DNA of 64,000 bases from Siphonodentalium dalli (Eukaryota > Mollusca > Scaphopoda > Gadilida > Siphonodentaliidae), in contig CP136067.1 of NCBI GenBank assembly GCA_032622095.1, forward strand, positions 44,187,549-44,251,548. Reading direction: 5' to 3'. The notes below the pieces were generated by a model that saw only the letters and a list, made by a program, of their open reading frames with translations, did not search any database and was not told where the DNA came from. This document shows, one piece after another, positions 11,485 to 23,220 of the stretch. How positions within the stretch are numbered: the first letter of the stretch is position 1; each line of letters starts with the position of its first letter. The position numbers and the translations under genes were made by a program.

Positions 11485-12019
11485 TAGCCGATGAGCCCGA
11501 CGTTGTCCGGGCTATATTCAAAAACCAAATTTCAAGTCGATAGCTCTACCCAGCCCGACGCTATTCAAAAACCAAATTTCAAGTCGATAGTTCTACCCGT
11601 TTCCGAGATCTGGTTTGCGCATGCGCGAAGCTGGCGTCGCACGGGCTCGGCGACCCGATAAAATTCGTATCCGGGGAAAGATACATTCACATAGCAAATT
11701 TCAAGTCGATAGCTCCACCCGTTTCCGAGATCTCGTCTGCGCATGCGCGAAGCTGGCGTCGCACGGGCTCAGCTACCCGATAAAATTCGTATCCGGGGCA
11801 AGATACATTCACATAGCAAATTTCAAGTCGATAGCTCCACCCGTTTCCGAGATCTCGTCTGCGCGAAGCTGGCGTCGCACGGGCTCGCCAATACGACAAC
11901 GTCCACCGCCTGGTCAAACTACACACACGTACCAAGTTTCGTCCCGATCGGTCGAGAATCGTAGATTTGTATAAATGACAAACAGACAAACAGACAGACA
12001 GAGGTCTTCAAAATATATA
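11485..12019 (+). repeat. Family A array, block 1 (122 bp units)
   Basis: It starts 'gactagccgatgagcccgac', which folds as CCCGAC/GTCCGGG. Units of about 122 bp follow, each with 'aaatttcaagtcgatagctc', 'cccgtttccgagatct', TGCGCATGCGC and 'gtcgcacgggctcggcgac'. It ends with a (CAGA)n tract and 'ggtcttcaaaatatatatga'. The 5' hairpin, internal units and (CAGA)n tail suggest a retroposon-like element. 122 is not a multiple of three, so the long frames through it are not proteins. Confidence 0.8.
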
Positions 12020-12021
12020 TG

Positions 12022-12457
12022 AGACTAGCCGATGAGCCCGACGTTGTCCGGGCTATTCAAAATCCAAATTTCAAGTCGATAGCTCTACCCAGCCCGACGT
12101 TGTCCGGGCTATTCAAAAACCAAATTTCAAGTCGATAGCTCCACCCGTTTCCGAGATCTGGTCTGCGCATGCGCAAAGCTGGCGTCGCACGGGCTCGGCG
12201 ACCCGATAAAATTCGTATCCGGGCCAAGATACATTCACATAGCAAATTTCAAGTCGATAGCTCCACCCGTTTCCGAGATCTCGTCTGCGCATGCGCGAAG
12301 CGGGCGCCACACGGGCTCGCCAATACGACAACGACGACCGCCTGGTCAAACTACACGCACGTACCAAGTTTCGTCCCGATTGGTCGATAATCGTAGATTT
12401 GTATAAATGACATACATACAGACAGACAGACAGAGAAACAGAGGTCTTCAAAAAGGA
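12022..12457 (+). repeat. Family A array, block 2
   Basis: It follows block 1 head to tail, starting 'gactagccgatgagcccgac' and ending in (CAGA)n and 'ggtcttcaaaaagg'. Two full units carry TGCGCATGCGC at about 12167 and 12289. Its 3' end joins directly to the second copy of the 857 bp duplication. Confidence 0.8.
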
Positions 12458-13311
12458 TATCATTTGTTCGAAAATGGCGGCATGATGTCCCGCATTAAAG
12501 TGAGTGTTCATGAGTCGTGTGTTGTGCAAAAAAATATATTTTATATTCGATGTGGTGTTGCCCATTGACCCATATATCACGGTTAATTCCTGCGGCAAAA
12601 CCGTAAATACTTAAAGGTACTCAATTTGATTCGATGGTCCCCATATCATCAGATTCCAACAACAACAACATTTTTTGAAATGCCGCTTCAGTTATCAGAA
12701 TCGATTAATTGTCCCAAAAAAATGCTAACCACAGTCAACTATAGTATAAAATTGCCCAAAACCTGTTATTATACTTCCATGGTGTAACCAAGGAAGTATA
12801 TTGTTTTTCTATTGGGGCCGTTTTCTGTTTAATTGAAAATACTCAGAAACTAATGGGAGGATGACCGTGAAATCTCTAGGAAATGTAGGCATCTAAGGGA
12901 TACAGAAAATGAAGATATCATGAGTTCGGCCCAACACATCACCACAGAGTGAAATTAAAAAAAAAAAAATTCACTATTATTATTATTAAAATACTCCACA
13001 CTTTTATAATCACTATATTTCGGAAAGTATGAGCAGTAGAAAACTAAATTTTGGTAAGTATGTTGGGGCAAATGAGTTGTATGCCTTAGTCGCATAACGA
13101 ATATTGTCCGCGATTTCCTCGCAGACTTATCTCCCTTTATCTGAAAAAATGTCATTTTACTATCTCGGAAATTATGAGGAGCAGGGCATCCAAATTTGGA
13201 CCATATGGACACCTCGATATGCACTACTGCCCACGGGCATCAACACTAGTGTCCGCGCTTTCCCTGAGGAGTTACCGCCCATAGATAGGCATACACCGAA
13301 TTCATTGTACG
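12458..13311 (+). repeat. 857 bp dispersed duplication, copy 2
   Basis: Near-identical to 7668-8524, including the R fragment (12616-12769) and the hairpin (12770-12800). It sits within the family A region: the right boundary joins 'cattgtacg' straight to 'ggctattcaaaaacc'. High identity suggests recent duplication or transposition. Confidence 0.85.
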
Positions 13312-13979
13312 GGCTATTCAAAAACCAAATTTCAAGTCGATAGCTCTACCCGTTTCCGAGATATCGTATGCGCATGTGCGAAGCTGGTGTCGCACGGGCT
13401 CGGCGACCCGATAAAATTCGTATCCGGGGCAAGATACATTCACATACCAAATTTCAAGTCGATAGCTCCACCCGTTTCCGAGATATCGTATGCGCATGTG
13501 CGAAGCTGGCGTCGCACGGGCTCGGCGACCCGATAAAAGTCGATAGCTCCACCCGTTTCCGAGATATCGTATGCGCATGTGCGAAGCTGGCGTCGCACGG
13601 GCTCGGCGACCCGATAAAATTCGTATCCGGGGCAAGATACATTCACATACCAAATTTCAAGTCGATAGCTCCACCCGTTTCCGAGATCTGGTATGCGCAA
13701 AGCTGGCGTCGCACGGGCTCGGCGACCCGATAAAATTCGTATCCGGGGCAAGATACATTCACATAGCAAATTTCAAGTCGATAGCTCCACCCGTTTCCGA
13801 TATCTCGTCTGCGCATGCGCGAAGTGGGCACAACACGGACTCGCCAATACGACAACGACGACCGCCTGGTCAAACTACACGCACGTACCAAGTTTCGTCC
13901 CGATCGGTCGAGAATCGTAGATTTGTATAAATGACAAACAGACAAACAGACAGACAGACAGAGGTCTTCAAAATATATA
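13312..13979 (+). repeat. Family A array, block 3
   Basis: Five 122 bp-type units. Three carry the variant TGCGCATGTGC, one lacks the palindrome, and one unit junction (about 13535) is an internal deletion. It ends with a (CAGA)n tract and 'ggtcttcaaaatatatatga'. Confidence 0.8.
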
Positions 13980-14606
13980 TGAGACTAGCCGATGAGCCCG
14001 ACGTTGTCCGGGCTATTAAAAAACAAAATTTCAAGTCGATAGCTCTACCCGTTTCCGAGATCTGGTCTGCGCATGCGCGAAGCTTGCGTCGCACGGGCTC
14101 GGCGACACGATAAAATTCGTATCCGGAGCAAGATACATTCACACACCAAATTTCAAGTCGATAGCTCCACCCGTTTCCGAGATCTGTTCTGCGCATGCGT
14201 GAAGCTTGCGTCGCACGGGCTCGGCGACCCGATAAAATTCGTATCCGGGGCAAGATACATTCGCATACCAAATTTCAAGTCGATAGCTCCACCCGTTTCC
14301 GAGATCTCGTCTGCGCATGCGCGAAGCTGGCGTCGCACGGGCTCGGCGACCCGATAAAATTCGCATCCGGGGCAAGATACATTCACATAGGAAATTTCAA
14401 GTCGATAGCTCCACCCGTTTCCGAGATCTCGTCTGCGCATGCGCGAAGCGGGCGCCGCACGTGCTCGCCAATACGACAACGTCCACCGCCTGGTCAAACT
14501 ACACACACGTACCAAGTTTCGTCCCGATCGGTCGAGAATCGTAGATTTGTATTAATGACAGACAAACAGACAAACAGACAGACAGACAGAGGTCTTCTAA
14601 ATATAT
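13980..14606 (+). repeat. Family A array, block 4
   Basis: It begins at 'gagactagccgatgagcccg' and has four units spaced 122 bp apart (for example 14068, 14190, 14312, 14434). NRF-1-like palindromes are present in most. It ends with (CAGA)n and 'ggtcttctaaatatatatga'. Confidence 0.8.
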
Positions 14607-14607
14607 A

Positions 14608-14994
14608 TGAGATAGTAACACACGCTACGAATTACACGTACGTGCGGCTGAAGCTGTCTATCATTTCGGAAGGAATGTAGATCACAATGTAAAGAGATAT
14701 ATAGGTCTAAACCGCGGCGATACTTTTAACACACGTTATATACCATACACGAACGAGATTTAAATTATGTAGATTTGTATTTTAATGACATACATACAGA
14801 CAGACAAACAGAGGTCATCAAAATATATATGAGATAGTAACACACGTTACGAATTACACGTACGTGCGGCTGAAGCTGTCTATCATTTCGGAAGGAATGT
14901 AGATCACAATGTAAAGAGATATATAGGTCTAAACCGCGGCGATACTTTTAACACACGTTATATACCATACACGAACGAGATTTAAATTATGTAG
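14608..14994 (+). repeat. Tandem duplication of about 165 bp, spacing 222 bp
   Basis: The segment starting 'agtaacacacg' (14611) and ending 'tttaaattatgtag' (14771) is repeated almost exactly at 14833-14994. Between the copies lies a family A tail ('acagacagac', 'tcaaaatatatatgaga'). Confidence 0.85.
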
Positions 14995-15231
14995 GATATT
15001 TTTTCTACATTTACTTACTACATCGATAAACACTTATCACCATTACCCAAAATACACGCGTCATTATATATATGCGTATATAACGCGCTCTTTTGATCAT
15101 TTGTTCAACAAGAATTCGCGAGCAGCATTCAAAAGCCCCATTATTCTTCAACATTAAAAGACTTGTTTAGTTGTACAAATAATGCGACGGAAACAACTAT
15201 AGTTCCTATAGAATGATTATCGATGTGATAA

Positions 15232-15737
15232 CCAAATTTCAAGTCGATAGCTCTACCCAGCCCGACGTTGTCCGGGCTATTCAAAAACCAAATTTCAAGT
15301 CGATAGCTCTACCCGTTTCCGAGATCTGGTCTGCGCATGCGCGAAGCTGGCGTCGCACGGGGTCGACGACCCGATAAAATTCGTATCCGGGGCAAGATAC
15401 ATTAACATACCAAATTTCAAGTCTATAGCTCCACCCGTTTCCGATATCTCATCTGCGCATGCGCGAAACTGGCGTCGCACGGGCTCGGTGACCCGATAAA
15501 TTTCGTATCCGGGGCAAGATACATTCACATAGAAAATTTCAAGTCGATAGCTCCACCCGTTTCCGATATCTCGTCTGCGCATGCGCGAAGTGGGCGCCGC
15601 ACGGGCTCGCCAATACGACAACGTCCACCGCCTGGTCAAACTACACACACGTACCAAGTTTCGTCCCGATCGGTCGAGAATCGTAGATTTGTATTAATGA
15701 CATACATACAGACAGACAAACAGAGGTCATCAAAATA
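15232..15737 (+). repeat. Family A array, block 5
   Basis: The start is truncated ('ccaaatttcaagtcgatag'). Three units carry TGCGCATGCGC at about 15333, 15455 and 15577, and it ends in a (CAGA)n tail and 'tcaaaatatatatgaga'. Confidence 0.8.
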
Positions 15738-16267
15738 TATATGAGACTAGCCGACGAGCCCGACGTTGTCCGGGCTATTCATCCGGGCTATTCAAAAACC
15801 AAATTTCAAGTCGATCGCCCTACCCGTTTCCGAGATCTGGTCTGCGCATGCGCGAAGCTGGCGTCGCATGGGCTCGGCGACCCGATAAAATTCGTATCCG
15901 GGGCAAGATACATTCCCATACCAAATTTCAAGTCGATAGCTCCACCCGTTTCCGAGATCTCGTCTGCGCATGCGCGAAGCTGGTGTCGCACGGGCTCGGC
16001 GACCCGATAAAATTCGCATCCGGGGCAAGATACATTCACATAGCAAATTTCAAGTCGATAGCTCCACCCGTTTCCGAGATCTCGTCTGCGCATGCGCGAA
16101 GCGGGCGCCGCACTGGCTCGCCAATACGACAACGACGACCGCCTGGTCAAACTACACTCACGTACCAAGTTTCATCCCGATCGGTCAAGAATCGTAGATT
16201 TGTATTAATGACAGACAGACAGACAAACAAACATACATACAGACAGAGGTCTTCAAAATATATATGA
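15738..16267 (+). repeat. Family A array, block 6
   Basis: It starts 'gactagccgacgagcccgac' and has three units (palindromes at about 15845, 15968 and 16090), then the unit variant containing 'caatacgacaacg'. It ends in a (CAGA)n tract and 'ttcaaaatatatatgaga'. Confidence 0.8.
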
Positions 16268-16579
16268 GATGTATAAAAGGCCGGCATATGCGTTTTATTT
16301 TCCGCCGCATAATCAATAGATACATTACTTTACTTCGTTATATAAGAATACCGATTTTCTAAACTCGATTAAAACCTTATTTTTGGGACTTTATGTCCAG
16401 TAACTGTGATCTGAGCATATACCAAAACACATATAGAGGATTCCAATAATTCAAGTTCCTAATCCAAAAATTTAAAAAAATAGATCGATGGATTTCGATT
16501 TGAAATTGTCCTCAAACTATAAGAATTATTTTAATATTAATCAACGTTATATGCATGTAACAATCATTCAAAAATTTAA

Positions 16580-16810
16580 CTGACGCAAGCAAGTACGTTA
16601 ATCCAGTTAAAGGTACATGACGCAAGTATAGATCACTCCCGGACGTTTTCATGGTGGGCGGTGTTAACACATTTGGGCGTGGTTTGTAGATGTCACATTC
16701 TGCGCATGTCCAAAAGCATCCAATCGCTGACGCGGAGTCGCATAGATTTTTCGCGCTGGAAATATTATCTGATAACAAGCGTTTAGTTCTTGTTCGACTT
16801 TCAAAGCGCA
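16580..16810. promoter_or_regulatory. Promoter-like GC-richer patch
   Basis: Within AT-rich DNA this 230 bp patch clusters a GC-box-like 'gggcgtgg' (about 16674), 'ctgcgcatg' (NRF-1 half-site, about 16700), 'atccaatcg' (CCAAT, about 16719), 'ctgacgcgg' and 'tttttcgcgc' (E2F-like, about 16748). No gene start was linked to it. It could equally be repeat-derived. Confidence 0.25.
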
Positions 16811-16889
16811 CATATCGTAAAAAATATATCATAATTTAATTATAAAAATTAACGCATTACTTCAAAATTCCTGTAAATATGACAATTAG

Positions 16890-17140
16890 ATGTTGAAGTA
16901 AACACACGAGTCGTTGACACTGTACGAAGTGATACTCTAATTTAGTAATTGATGCCTGGCATAAAAAGTTGTATAATAAAAGTTAGAATTCCAAAAGCCA
17001 CTTGAACTATTTATAACTAAATATAACTATAAGAAAGCAGCGTTCGGGATTCTAATCGGTGATACTTTATAGTTAGTAATTGACGACGTGTATCAAAGTT
17101 GTATGGTATAAAACAGTGTAAAAACGTTTCCTGCTTTTTG
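16890..17140 (+). repeat. Degenerate direct repeat pair
   Basis: 'gtgatactctaatttagtaattgatg...' (about 16930) and 'gtgatactttatagttagtaattgac...' (about 17060) are two diverged copies about 130 bp apart, each ending near 'aagttgtat'. No gene is visible. Confidence 0.4.
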
Positions 17141-17245
17141 TTTAATAAATAGTTTTGGTAATTTGGTCGATGTTTCGAAAAACTGGTAAACTACCAACTG
17201 AACTAATTAACGAATTGTCAGTGTTATTTCGTTCATAATATTGGG

Positions 17246-17545
17246 TGCAGGACAAGTGATACCCAAACCAACTGATACTCTCGGAAAAAAGTCAAGTGAC
17301 ATGATACCTAATATGATACCTTCTTTTCACCTGGACTGCAGATCGCGTGTTCTGCGACAGCCGGGAAAACTGTGAGTAACATGTTTTTGTTTGCAAAGTG
17401 ATACTCTAATTGGTCAAGTGATACCCGTGTCATTGGTTCAGGTCTATTTTGCGTCAAATGTATCTAAATCAAAGTTTTTGATAAAAGGTACCATTTGACT
17501 CAAAAAGGTATCAGATGACTCGGCCATCTTGGGTATCAGTTGACC
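17246..17545. mobile_element. Foldback element (GATACC type), short copy
   Basis: It starts 'gggtgcaggacaagtgatac' like 9483, then has 'gataccttcttttc' words. On the right side are inverted words ('aaggtaccatttgactc', 'gggtatcagttgaccgatac'). It lacks the 15-copy expansion seen at 9661-10240, so it may represent the unexpanded form. Confidence 0.55.
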
Positions 17546-17550
17546 GATAC

Positions 17551-17892
17551 GAGTGAAATTTAAAAAAAAAAAATCACTATTATTATTATTAAAATACTCC
17601 ACACTTTTATAATCACTATATTTCGGAAAGTATGAGCAGTAGAAAACTAAAAGTTGGTAAGTATGTTGGGGCAAATGAGTTGTATGCCTTAGTCGCATAA
17701 CGAATATTGTCCGCGCTTTCCTCGCAGACTTATCTCCCTTTATCTGAAAAAATGTCATTTTACTACCTCGGAAATTATGAGGAGCAGGGCATCCAAATTT
17801 GGACCATATGGACACCTCGATGTGCACTACTGCCCACGGGCATCAACACTTGTGTCCGCGCTTTCCCTGCGGAGTTACCGCCCATAGATAGG
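17551..17892 (+). repeat. 857 bp duplication, partial copy 3
   Basis: Matches 8154-8505 from 'gagtgaaattt' to 'catagataggca' with a few substitutions. The 5' half (repeat R plus hairpin) is absent. Confidence 0.75.
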
Positions 17893-18370
17893 CAAACCTC
17901 TATTTGATTTACTATGCTGTCCTCTCGTATCATTCCAGATAATTGCATTTGGGTATCATAGTCGTGTTGACCGTTGTCAGTTTTGTTGACGCTGGGGTTG
18001 GGGCAAAATTAAAAAAAATATATTTTGATTTACATTCATCTATTTAAGTAGTTGGATTCCCTGAACGAAAACAAACCCATACCAGAAAAGATTTTTGAAA
18101 TCAGAGAAGAAATGCAAGAGTTACGGGCCCTCAAAGTTTGCAATTTGGGCCCATGTGCTTTACATCACATCTCCGACGAAGATTCATATTATGCTACACG
18201 CGAAACGGAGATGACTTTTGGGGAATCCAGAGTCCAAAACGGATCCAAATCGACCTGTTCCAGAAAAAGGCTCCATTATTTCAACCTAAACCTTTGGACT
18301 TAGAAAATTATTTTTTTCTCAGTCAAGTGAAAAGAGCTGTTCAAAAAATTTCCGCTTATATATATAACTA

Positions 18371-18704
18371 GTAGGCGACCCGACTTCGTCCGGGCTTTGA
18401 CCTTGAATTGACCATTTTGAAGGTCAAGGTCAGGTCGGAATAACTATTTGACCCGTCCAAAACACTCCCCGGACAAAAGTAACCCTAGGTATCAAATTTC
18501 GTCGAAATCCGTCAGTTTTACCCGATTTGACATTGAATTGACCATTTTGAAGGTCAAGATCAGGTCGGGGTCACGATTTGACCCGTTCAAAACACTCTCC
18601 GGACAAAATTACATGTAGGTATCAAATTTCGTCGAAATCCGTCCAGCAGTTTTCCCGGCCATAGCTAACAGACAAACAGACAGAAGTCCCAAAATATATA
18701 TTAG
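18371..18704 (+). repeat. Family B retroposon-like repeat, copy 1
   Basis: It starts 'tagtaggcgacccgacttcg' with a CCCGAC/GTCCGGG hairpin, then two tandem units of 'ttgaccattttgaaggtcaa' with 'caaatttcgtcgaaatccgt'. It ends '(acag)n aagtcccaaaatatatatta'. The 5' hairpin and 3' tail parallel family A. Confidence 0.75.
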
Positions 18705-18705
18705 A

Positions 18706-19085
18706 TCATTTGTGGGTACCCGTTTCAAGGTGAAGGTCACCTCGGGCGGAAAAACTGACCCGATGAAAATCTCCCCCATTCCTATGAACCCCTAAGTACG
18801 AACACAGACATATCACACAACACGCTCATGTCTGGACACAGACACGCTCTTTATCAACGACACTGCGGATACGAACGCTCTTTAACTATCACGCGATAAA
18901 CCCATGAATACCCATTGCGGTGGCGGTGGATTTGAGAAGGAGTGCTCTGACGTTCTCAGAAGCGGTGCGATGACACTTCATCTGGGATTTTACCTTTAGA
19001 TAGGAAGTTTGGGCTCAATCCGTCCGGCAGTTTTCCCGGCCATAGCTAACAGACAGACAGACAAACAGAAGTCCCAAAATATATA
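18706..19085 (+). repeat. Family B2 repeat, copy 1
   Basis: It begins 'tcatttgtgggtacccgttt' and includes 'acacgctctttatc' and 'gaacgctctttaac'. It ends with the same 'ggccatagctaacagacaga' and 'aagtcccaaaatatatatta' tail as family B. Nearly the same unit recurs at 19325-19717. Confidence 0.75.
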
Positions 19086-19305
19086 TTAGACTAGCAGGTG
19101 ACCCGACTTCGTCCGGGCTTTGACCTTGAATTGACCATTTTGAAGGTCAAGGGCAGGTTGGAGTCACGATTTGACCCGGACAAAACACTCCCCGGACAAA
19201 AACACCCGTAGGTATCAAATTTCGTCGAAATCCGTCCAGCAGTTTTCCTGGCCATAGCTATAACAGACAAACAACCAGACAGAAGTTCCAAAATATATAT
19301 TAGAT
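19086..19305 (+). repeat. Family B retroposon-like repeat, copy 2
   Basis: 'gactagcaggtgacccgact' start, a single internal unit, then the 'ccaaaatatatattagatc' tail. It is followed head to tail by a second B2 copy. Confidence 0.75.
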
Positions 19306-19324
19306 CAACCAGACAGACAGAAGT

Positions 19325-19717
19325 CCCAAAATATATATTAGATCATTTGTGGGTACCCGTTTCAAGGTGAAGGTCACCTCGGGCGGAAAAACTGACCCGA
19401 TGAAAATCTCCCCCATTCCCAGGAACCCCTAAGTACGAACACAGAATCACACAACACGCTCATGCCTGGACACATACAGGCTCTTTGTCAACGACACTGC
19501 GGATACGAACGCTCTTTAACTGTCACCCGATTAACCCATGAACTACCCATTGCGGTGGCGGGGGATTGGAGAATGAGTGCTCTGACGTTTCTCAGAAGCG
19601 GTGCGTTGACATTCCATGTGGTATTTTACCCTTATATAGCAAGTTTGGATAAAACCGTCCGGCAGTTTTCCCGGCCATAGCTAACAGACAGACAGAAGTC
19701 CCAAAATATATATTAGA
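19325..19717 (+). repeat. Family B2 repeat, copy 2
   Basis: Duplicate of 18706-19085 with small differences (for example 'tgtcaacgacactgcggata' against 'tatcaacgacactgcggata'). The B-B2-B-B2 order suggests duplication of a compound unit of about 690 bp. Confidence 0.75.
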
Positions 19718-21339
19718 TATATATTATTAGTCAACTGATTCGTATGTTACATGTCCGTGATATTTGGAATTGGAGTATATTAGATCTTCAATTATACAAA
19801 TATTCGCCTTTATCTCATTCTGGTGAATAATGATTTCATAGAGACGTGAGAAATTAATGGACTGTCCCATTATGCAGAAGAATAACACAGGACGCTCTCT
19901 AAACCAGTCGCGTTCATTCCCCCTGTACTTAATTTCTGTTCTGTCATTATGTGACTCTTTTCAATGCATATGCCGTCTAAAAATTGTGTCTATACGTAGT
20001 TCATGCAATTGTGTTCGTGCTTTGGCCCATTAACGTCAACAACAGAAACGAGCAATTACTTGATTAATATGTAATCGTTGTTACAGTATTTCACTGTTCA
20101 CAAAACAATTTAATTCATATAACTAAATGTATAACAACACGTAATGGGCATTATTATTTGTGTCAGTGATTGCCAGGCGTCAGTGATTTCTACGAGCAGT
20201 TGAATTATTCTAACGGGAAATTATTTCACTGCACGTAGGAACAACCGTCACTGACATTACATTTCCCAATCCGTGCAAATTTTACAAATTCGCGTTTTTT
20301 TAAATAGAACCAGCTGCAGCATATGAATGAATGTTTATTGGATAATGTATATACACTGGACAAACATAAAAAATATAGTGCGATGTACATACAAAATCCG
20401 GGCGATGACGTGACCTAACTGGCCGTCTTCCCGTCGCCGCATATCCGAAGTGATTCGTATGGCATATTATGCTACGCACCTGTCCGACTAAGTCACTTCG
20501 ATCCTATTGTCTTATTTTAATAGTATTTCATTGAATATGAAACAGTTCTTACGTTAATACATATCACCCATGTAACTAATCCATGACAATATATTCTAGG
20601 CGTTTACCAATGCTAACAACGAGATGATGTACAAGATTTTGGGTGTAAACGAATTTTATTGCATAATAACGCAACGGGATTGAGACATAAGTCTTGCAAC
20701 TTACAAAGGGTCTCTCTTCCCACATAATTGTATAACTCAAAATGAACATAAAATACAATTACACACAAACATGATAATTCATATGTATAACATCGTTTCA
20801 CTTATAACAATATATGATATAATCTAGAGTGTGACCATAACGGTGGACATTTCACTTTATGGGGGGGGGGGGGTGGTTCGTCTCGATAGATTTGGGGGGA
20901 ATATAGTAATCAGCATGTCCGTCCGTACGTCCCGATAGATTTACAAAAGTGTAAACACTGGGTTCGGTAAAGAACGTGACTCAAACATATTTCCTTCTTG
21001 TCTGCTCAAGGAGTAATGATGTATATCAGTGTCTGTCTGGCGTCAAATATGTATCGTGCAGTTGAATCATTCCACCCACAAATCACTCAACTGCATATAT
21101 ATAAACCACCGTCATCGTACAGTAACTGACAAACTTTACAAGACATTTATGTCCGTAAATCACAAATCGGCTCTTGTCTGGATTTGAACGGGCTATATTC
21201 GTATTTGTTTGACGATATATGTGACCCAGTTCGCCATAACAATAACAAGCTGAGCAACATGATGTCCATGCTGCGATGTAAGGAGTACATGTAGTATTTT
21301 GTATATATATATCCTTTCCGCTATACGTGGAACGGAAAA
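19718..21339. other. Non-coding, weak repeats only
   Basis: No gene is visible. A diverged pair, 'cagtgatttctacgagcagttgaa' type (20180) and 'gtgcagttgaatcattcc' type (21057), suggests an old repeat. A G-run lies at about 20861-20873. Confidence 0.35.
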
Positions 21340-21580
21340 ATTGCACATATTCTTCCCGCCAAATCCAAACGGGCTAATTAAAGAGCAAGGTAATGCCATA
21401 GCAGGTACATTGGGATATTCTATGCACGCCCCCAAAGTTTGACCGCTATATTTTAAAAGTAACCTATACCCAACGGAGAATGCGAGTCTGGGTGGGTTGA
21501 GACTTTTGGAAAATTCAACCGAAAATCGCAAAGGGGCAAAATTCAAACGTCGAGAAAAAAACATTTTGACGAGTACATCT
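21340..21580 (+). repeat. Repeat G, copy 1
   Basis: A unit of about 240 bp from 'aaatccaaacgggctaatta' through 'acgcccccaaagtttgaccg' to 'gacttttggaaaattcaacc'. Related copies at 22990-23220 and 23335-23580 flank the inverted-array element between them. Confidence 0.6.
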
Positions 21581-21599
21581 GATGGGTTACGTAGCGTTT

Positions 21600-22880
21600 T
21601 TCCGAAGACCCATAACTCCGAAGGTCCGATTCTCCAAAGGTCAGATTCTCCGACGCCCCGATTCTCCGAAAGCCCATAACTCCGAAGTCCCGATTCTCCG
21701 AAATCCCATAACTCCGAAGACCCATAACTCCGAAAGCCCATAACTCCGAAGGCCTATAACTCCGAACGCCCATAACTCCGAAGGTCTATAACTCCGAAGG
21801 GCCGATTCTCCGCAGATCCGATTCTCCGAAGGTCCGATTCTCCGAATATCATGTTTTATCGCTTATTAAATAGTGTTTAGTCCAGTGATGGGGTCAATGT
21901 GGCCCTAGGGAAGACCGCCCCAAAAAAACATGTCAAATGTCATGTAAACGTCAGGAAATCCCTCCTAGGCATTCAAATATTCACAGTGTTCCTGCCCAGG
22001 GGAGCCCCCGGACCGACGATTGGGGGCGACCCCTCCCATGTATGCGCTCCCCAAATCAGGCCTTCGTGATATGCTTTCGGCATATCATATGCATGATATA
22101 TCCCCCACATATCCCCCACATATGCTAATTAATGTGCACCCCTAAATGGGAACACTGGCTCCGCCAATGGTGCATATGCACCGGGTATATTATAACGAAA
22201 CGCTGCAAGAATGTCAGAGTAGCCTAACATGCACAGGGGCGACAAGTTCTTCACCGTTAACCCCTGTACATTTTATTCTGGCATCTCATGGGCCAACGTA
22301 ACGTTATAGTATCTGGTGTATAGTCAGTGGCGGGCCAGGATTCCCATTTAGGTGGGGGCAGTAGGAAAAGTTTGAATATTTTGATGCCCCATGAACGATT
22401 TCCGGGCATTTACATGACATTGGACATGTTTTGGTAGGGGCCCATATTGTCTGAAATAGCAAGTAGAGGTTTAATGGGGGCAGTGGGAATTTTGGGACCC
22501 CTTGGCTTCGCCACTGGACTGTACACTATTTATTAAACGATAATACCCCGATAAAACAAAATCTTCGGAGCATCGGACCTTCGGAGAATCGGACCTTCGG
22601 AGTTATGGGCCGTCGGAGAATCGGGCCTTCGGAGTTATAGGTCTTCGGAGAATCGGCCCTTCTGAGTTATAGGTCTTCGGAGTTATAGGTCTTCGGAGAA
22701 TAGGCCCTTCGGAGTTATGGGCTTTCGGAGAATCGGATCTTCGGAGTTATGGGCCGTCGGAGAATCGGGTCTTCGGAGTTATGGGCCGTCGGAGAATCGG
22801 GTCTTCGGAGTTGTGGTCCGTCGGAGAATCGGGTCTTCGGAGTTGTGGGCCTTCGTAGTAATAGGTCTTCGGAAAACCGG
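21600..22880. mobile_element. Foldback element with inverted CTCCGAAG arrays
   Basis: The left arm (21600-21848) is a tandem array of 15-30 bp words, 'ccgattctccgaagg' and 'cccataactccgaag'. The right arm (about 22560-22880) carries the reverse complements, 'ggagaatcgg(g/a)tcttc' and 'cttcggagttatgggc'. The 0.7 kb loop has no ORF and no visible transposase. It has the same plan as 9486-10250 with unrelated sequence. Confidence 0.75.
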
Positions 22881-22989
22881 TCTGATGGGTAGTGTTCACG
22901 CACATCTAAAGTGCCATTTGCGAATTTTCAGATGGAACGGTTTAATTGTGACAACTCTATATAATATAAATATGTATACTTAAGTAGTC

Positions 22990-23220
22990 TATCACTGACC
23001 TAATTTTAACCCCAAATCCAAACGTGCAAATGAAGGAGCTAGTTTAATGCAGGAGCGTGTACGTCGGTGTACTGTAGGTACGCCTCCAAAATTGTACCGC
23101 TCTATCATAAATGCAACCTGCTCAACTGAGAGCTTGCGTCAGGTTGGGTTCAGACTTGGCAAATTCCACGGAAAATTAATCCAAAAATCATACTTTGAGA
23201 TAATAACATGTTGACGAGTG
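22990..23220 (+). repeat. Repeat G, copy 2
   Basis: 'aaatccaaacgtgcaaatga', 'tacgcctccaaaattgtacc' and 'cagacttggcaaattccacg' mark a diverged copy of the 21340-21580 unit. Confidence 0.55.

Noticed and set aside
11485-11530. Possible hammerhead ribozyme at the family A start (contains CGATGAG next to a stem).
   Set aside because: The required GAAA after stem II is absent ('ctattca' instead), and CTGATGA is not intact in families A, B or C.
11615-16197. Many overlapping open frames of 60-160 codons on both strands (Arg/Ala/Ser-rich).
   Set aside because: They are translations of the GC-rich 122 bp unit. 122 is not a multiple of three, the frames exist on both strands at once, and the same peptide recurs in different frames.
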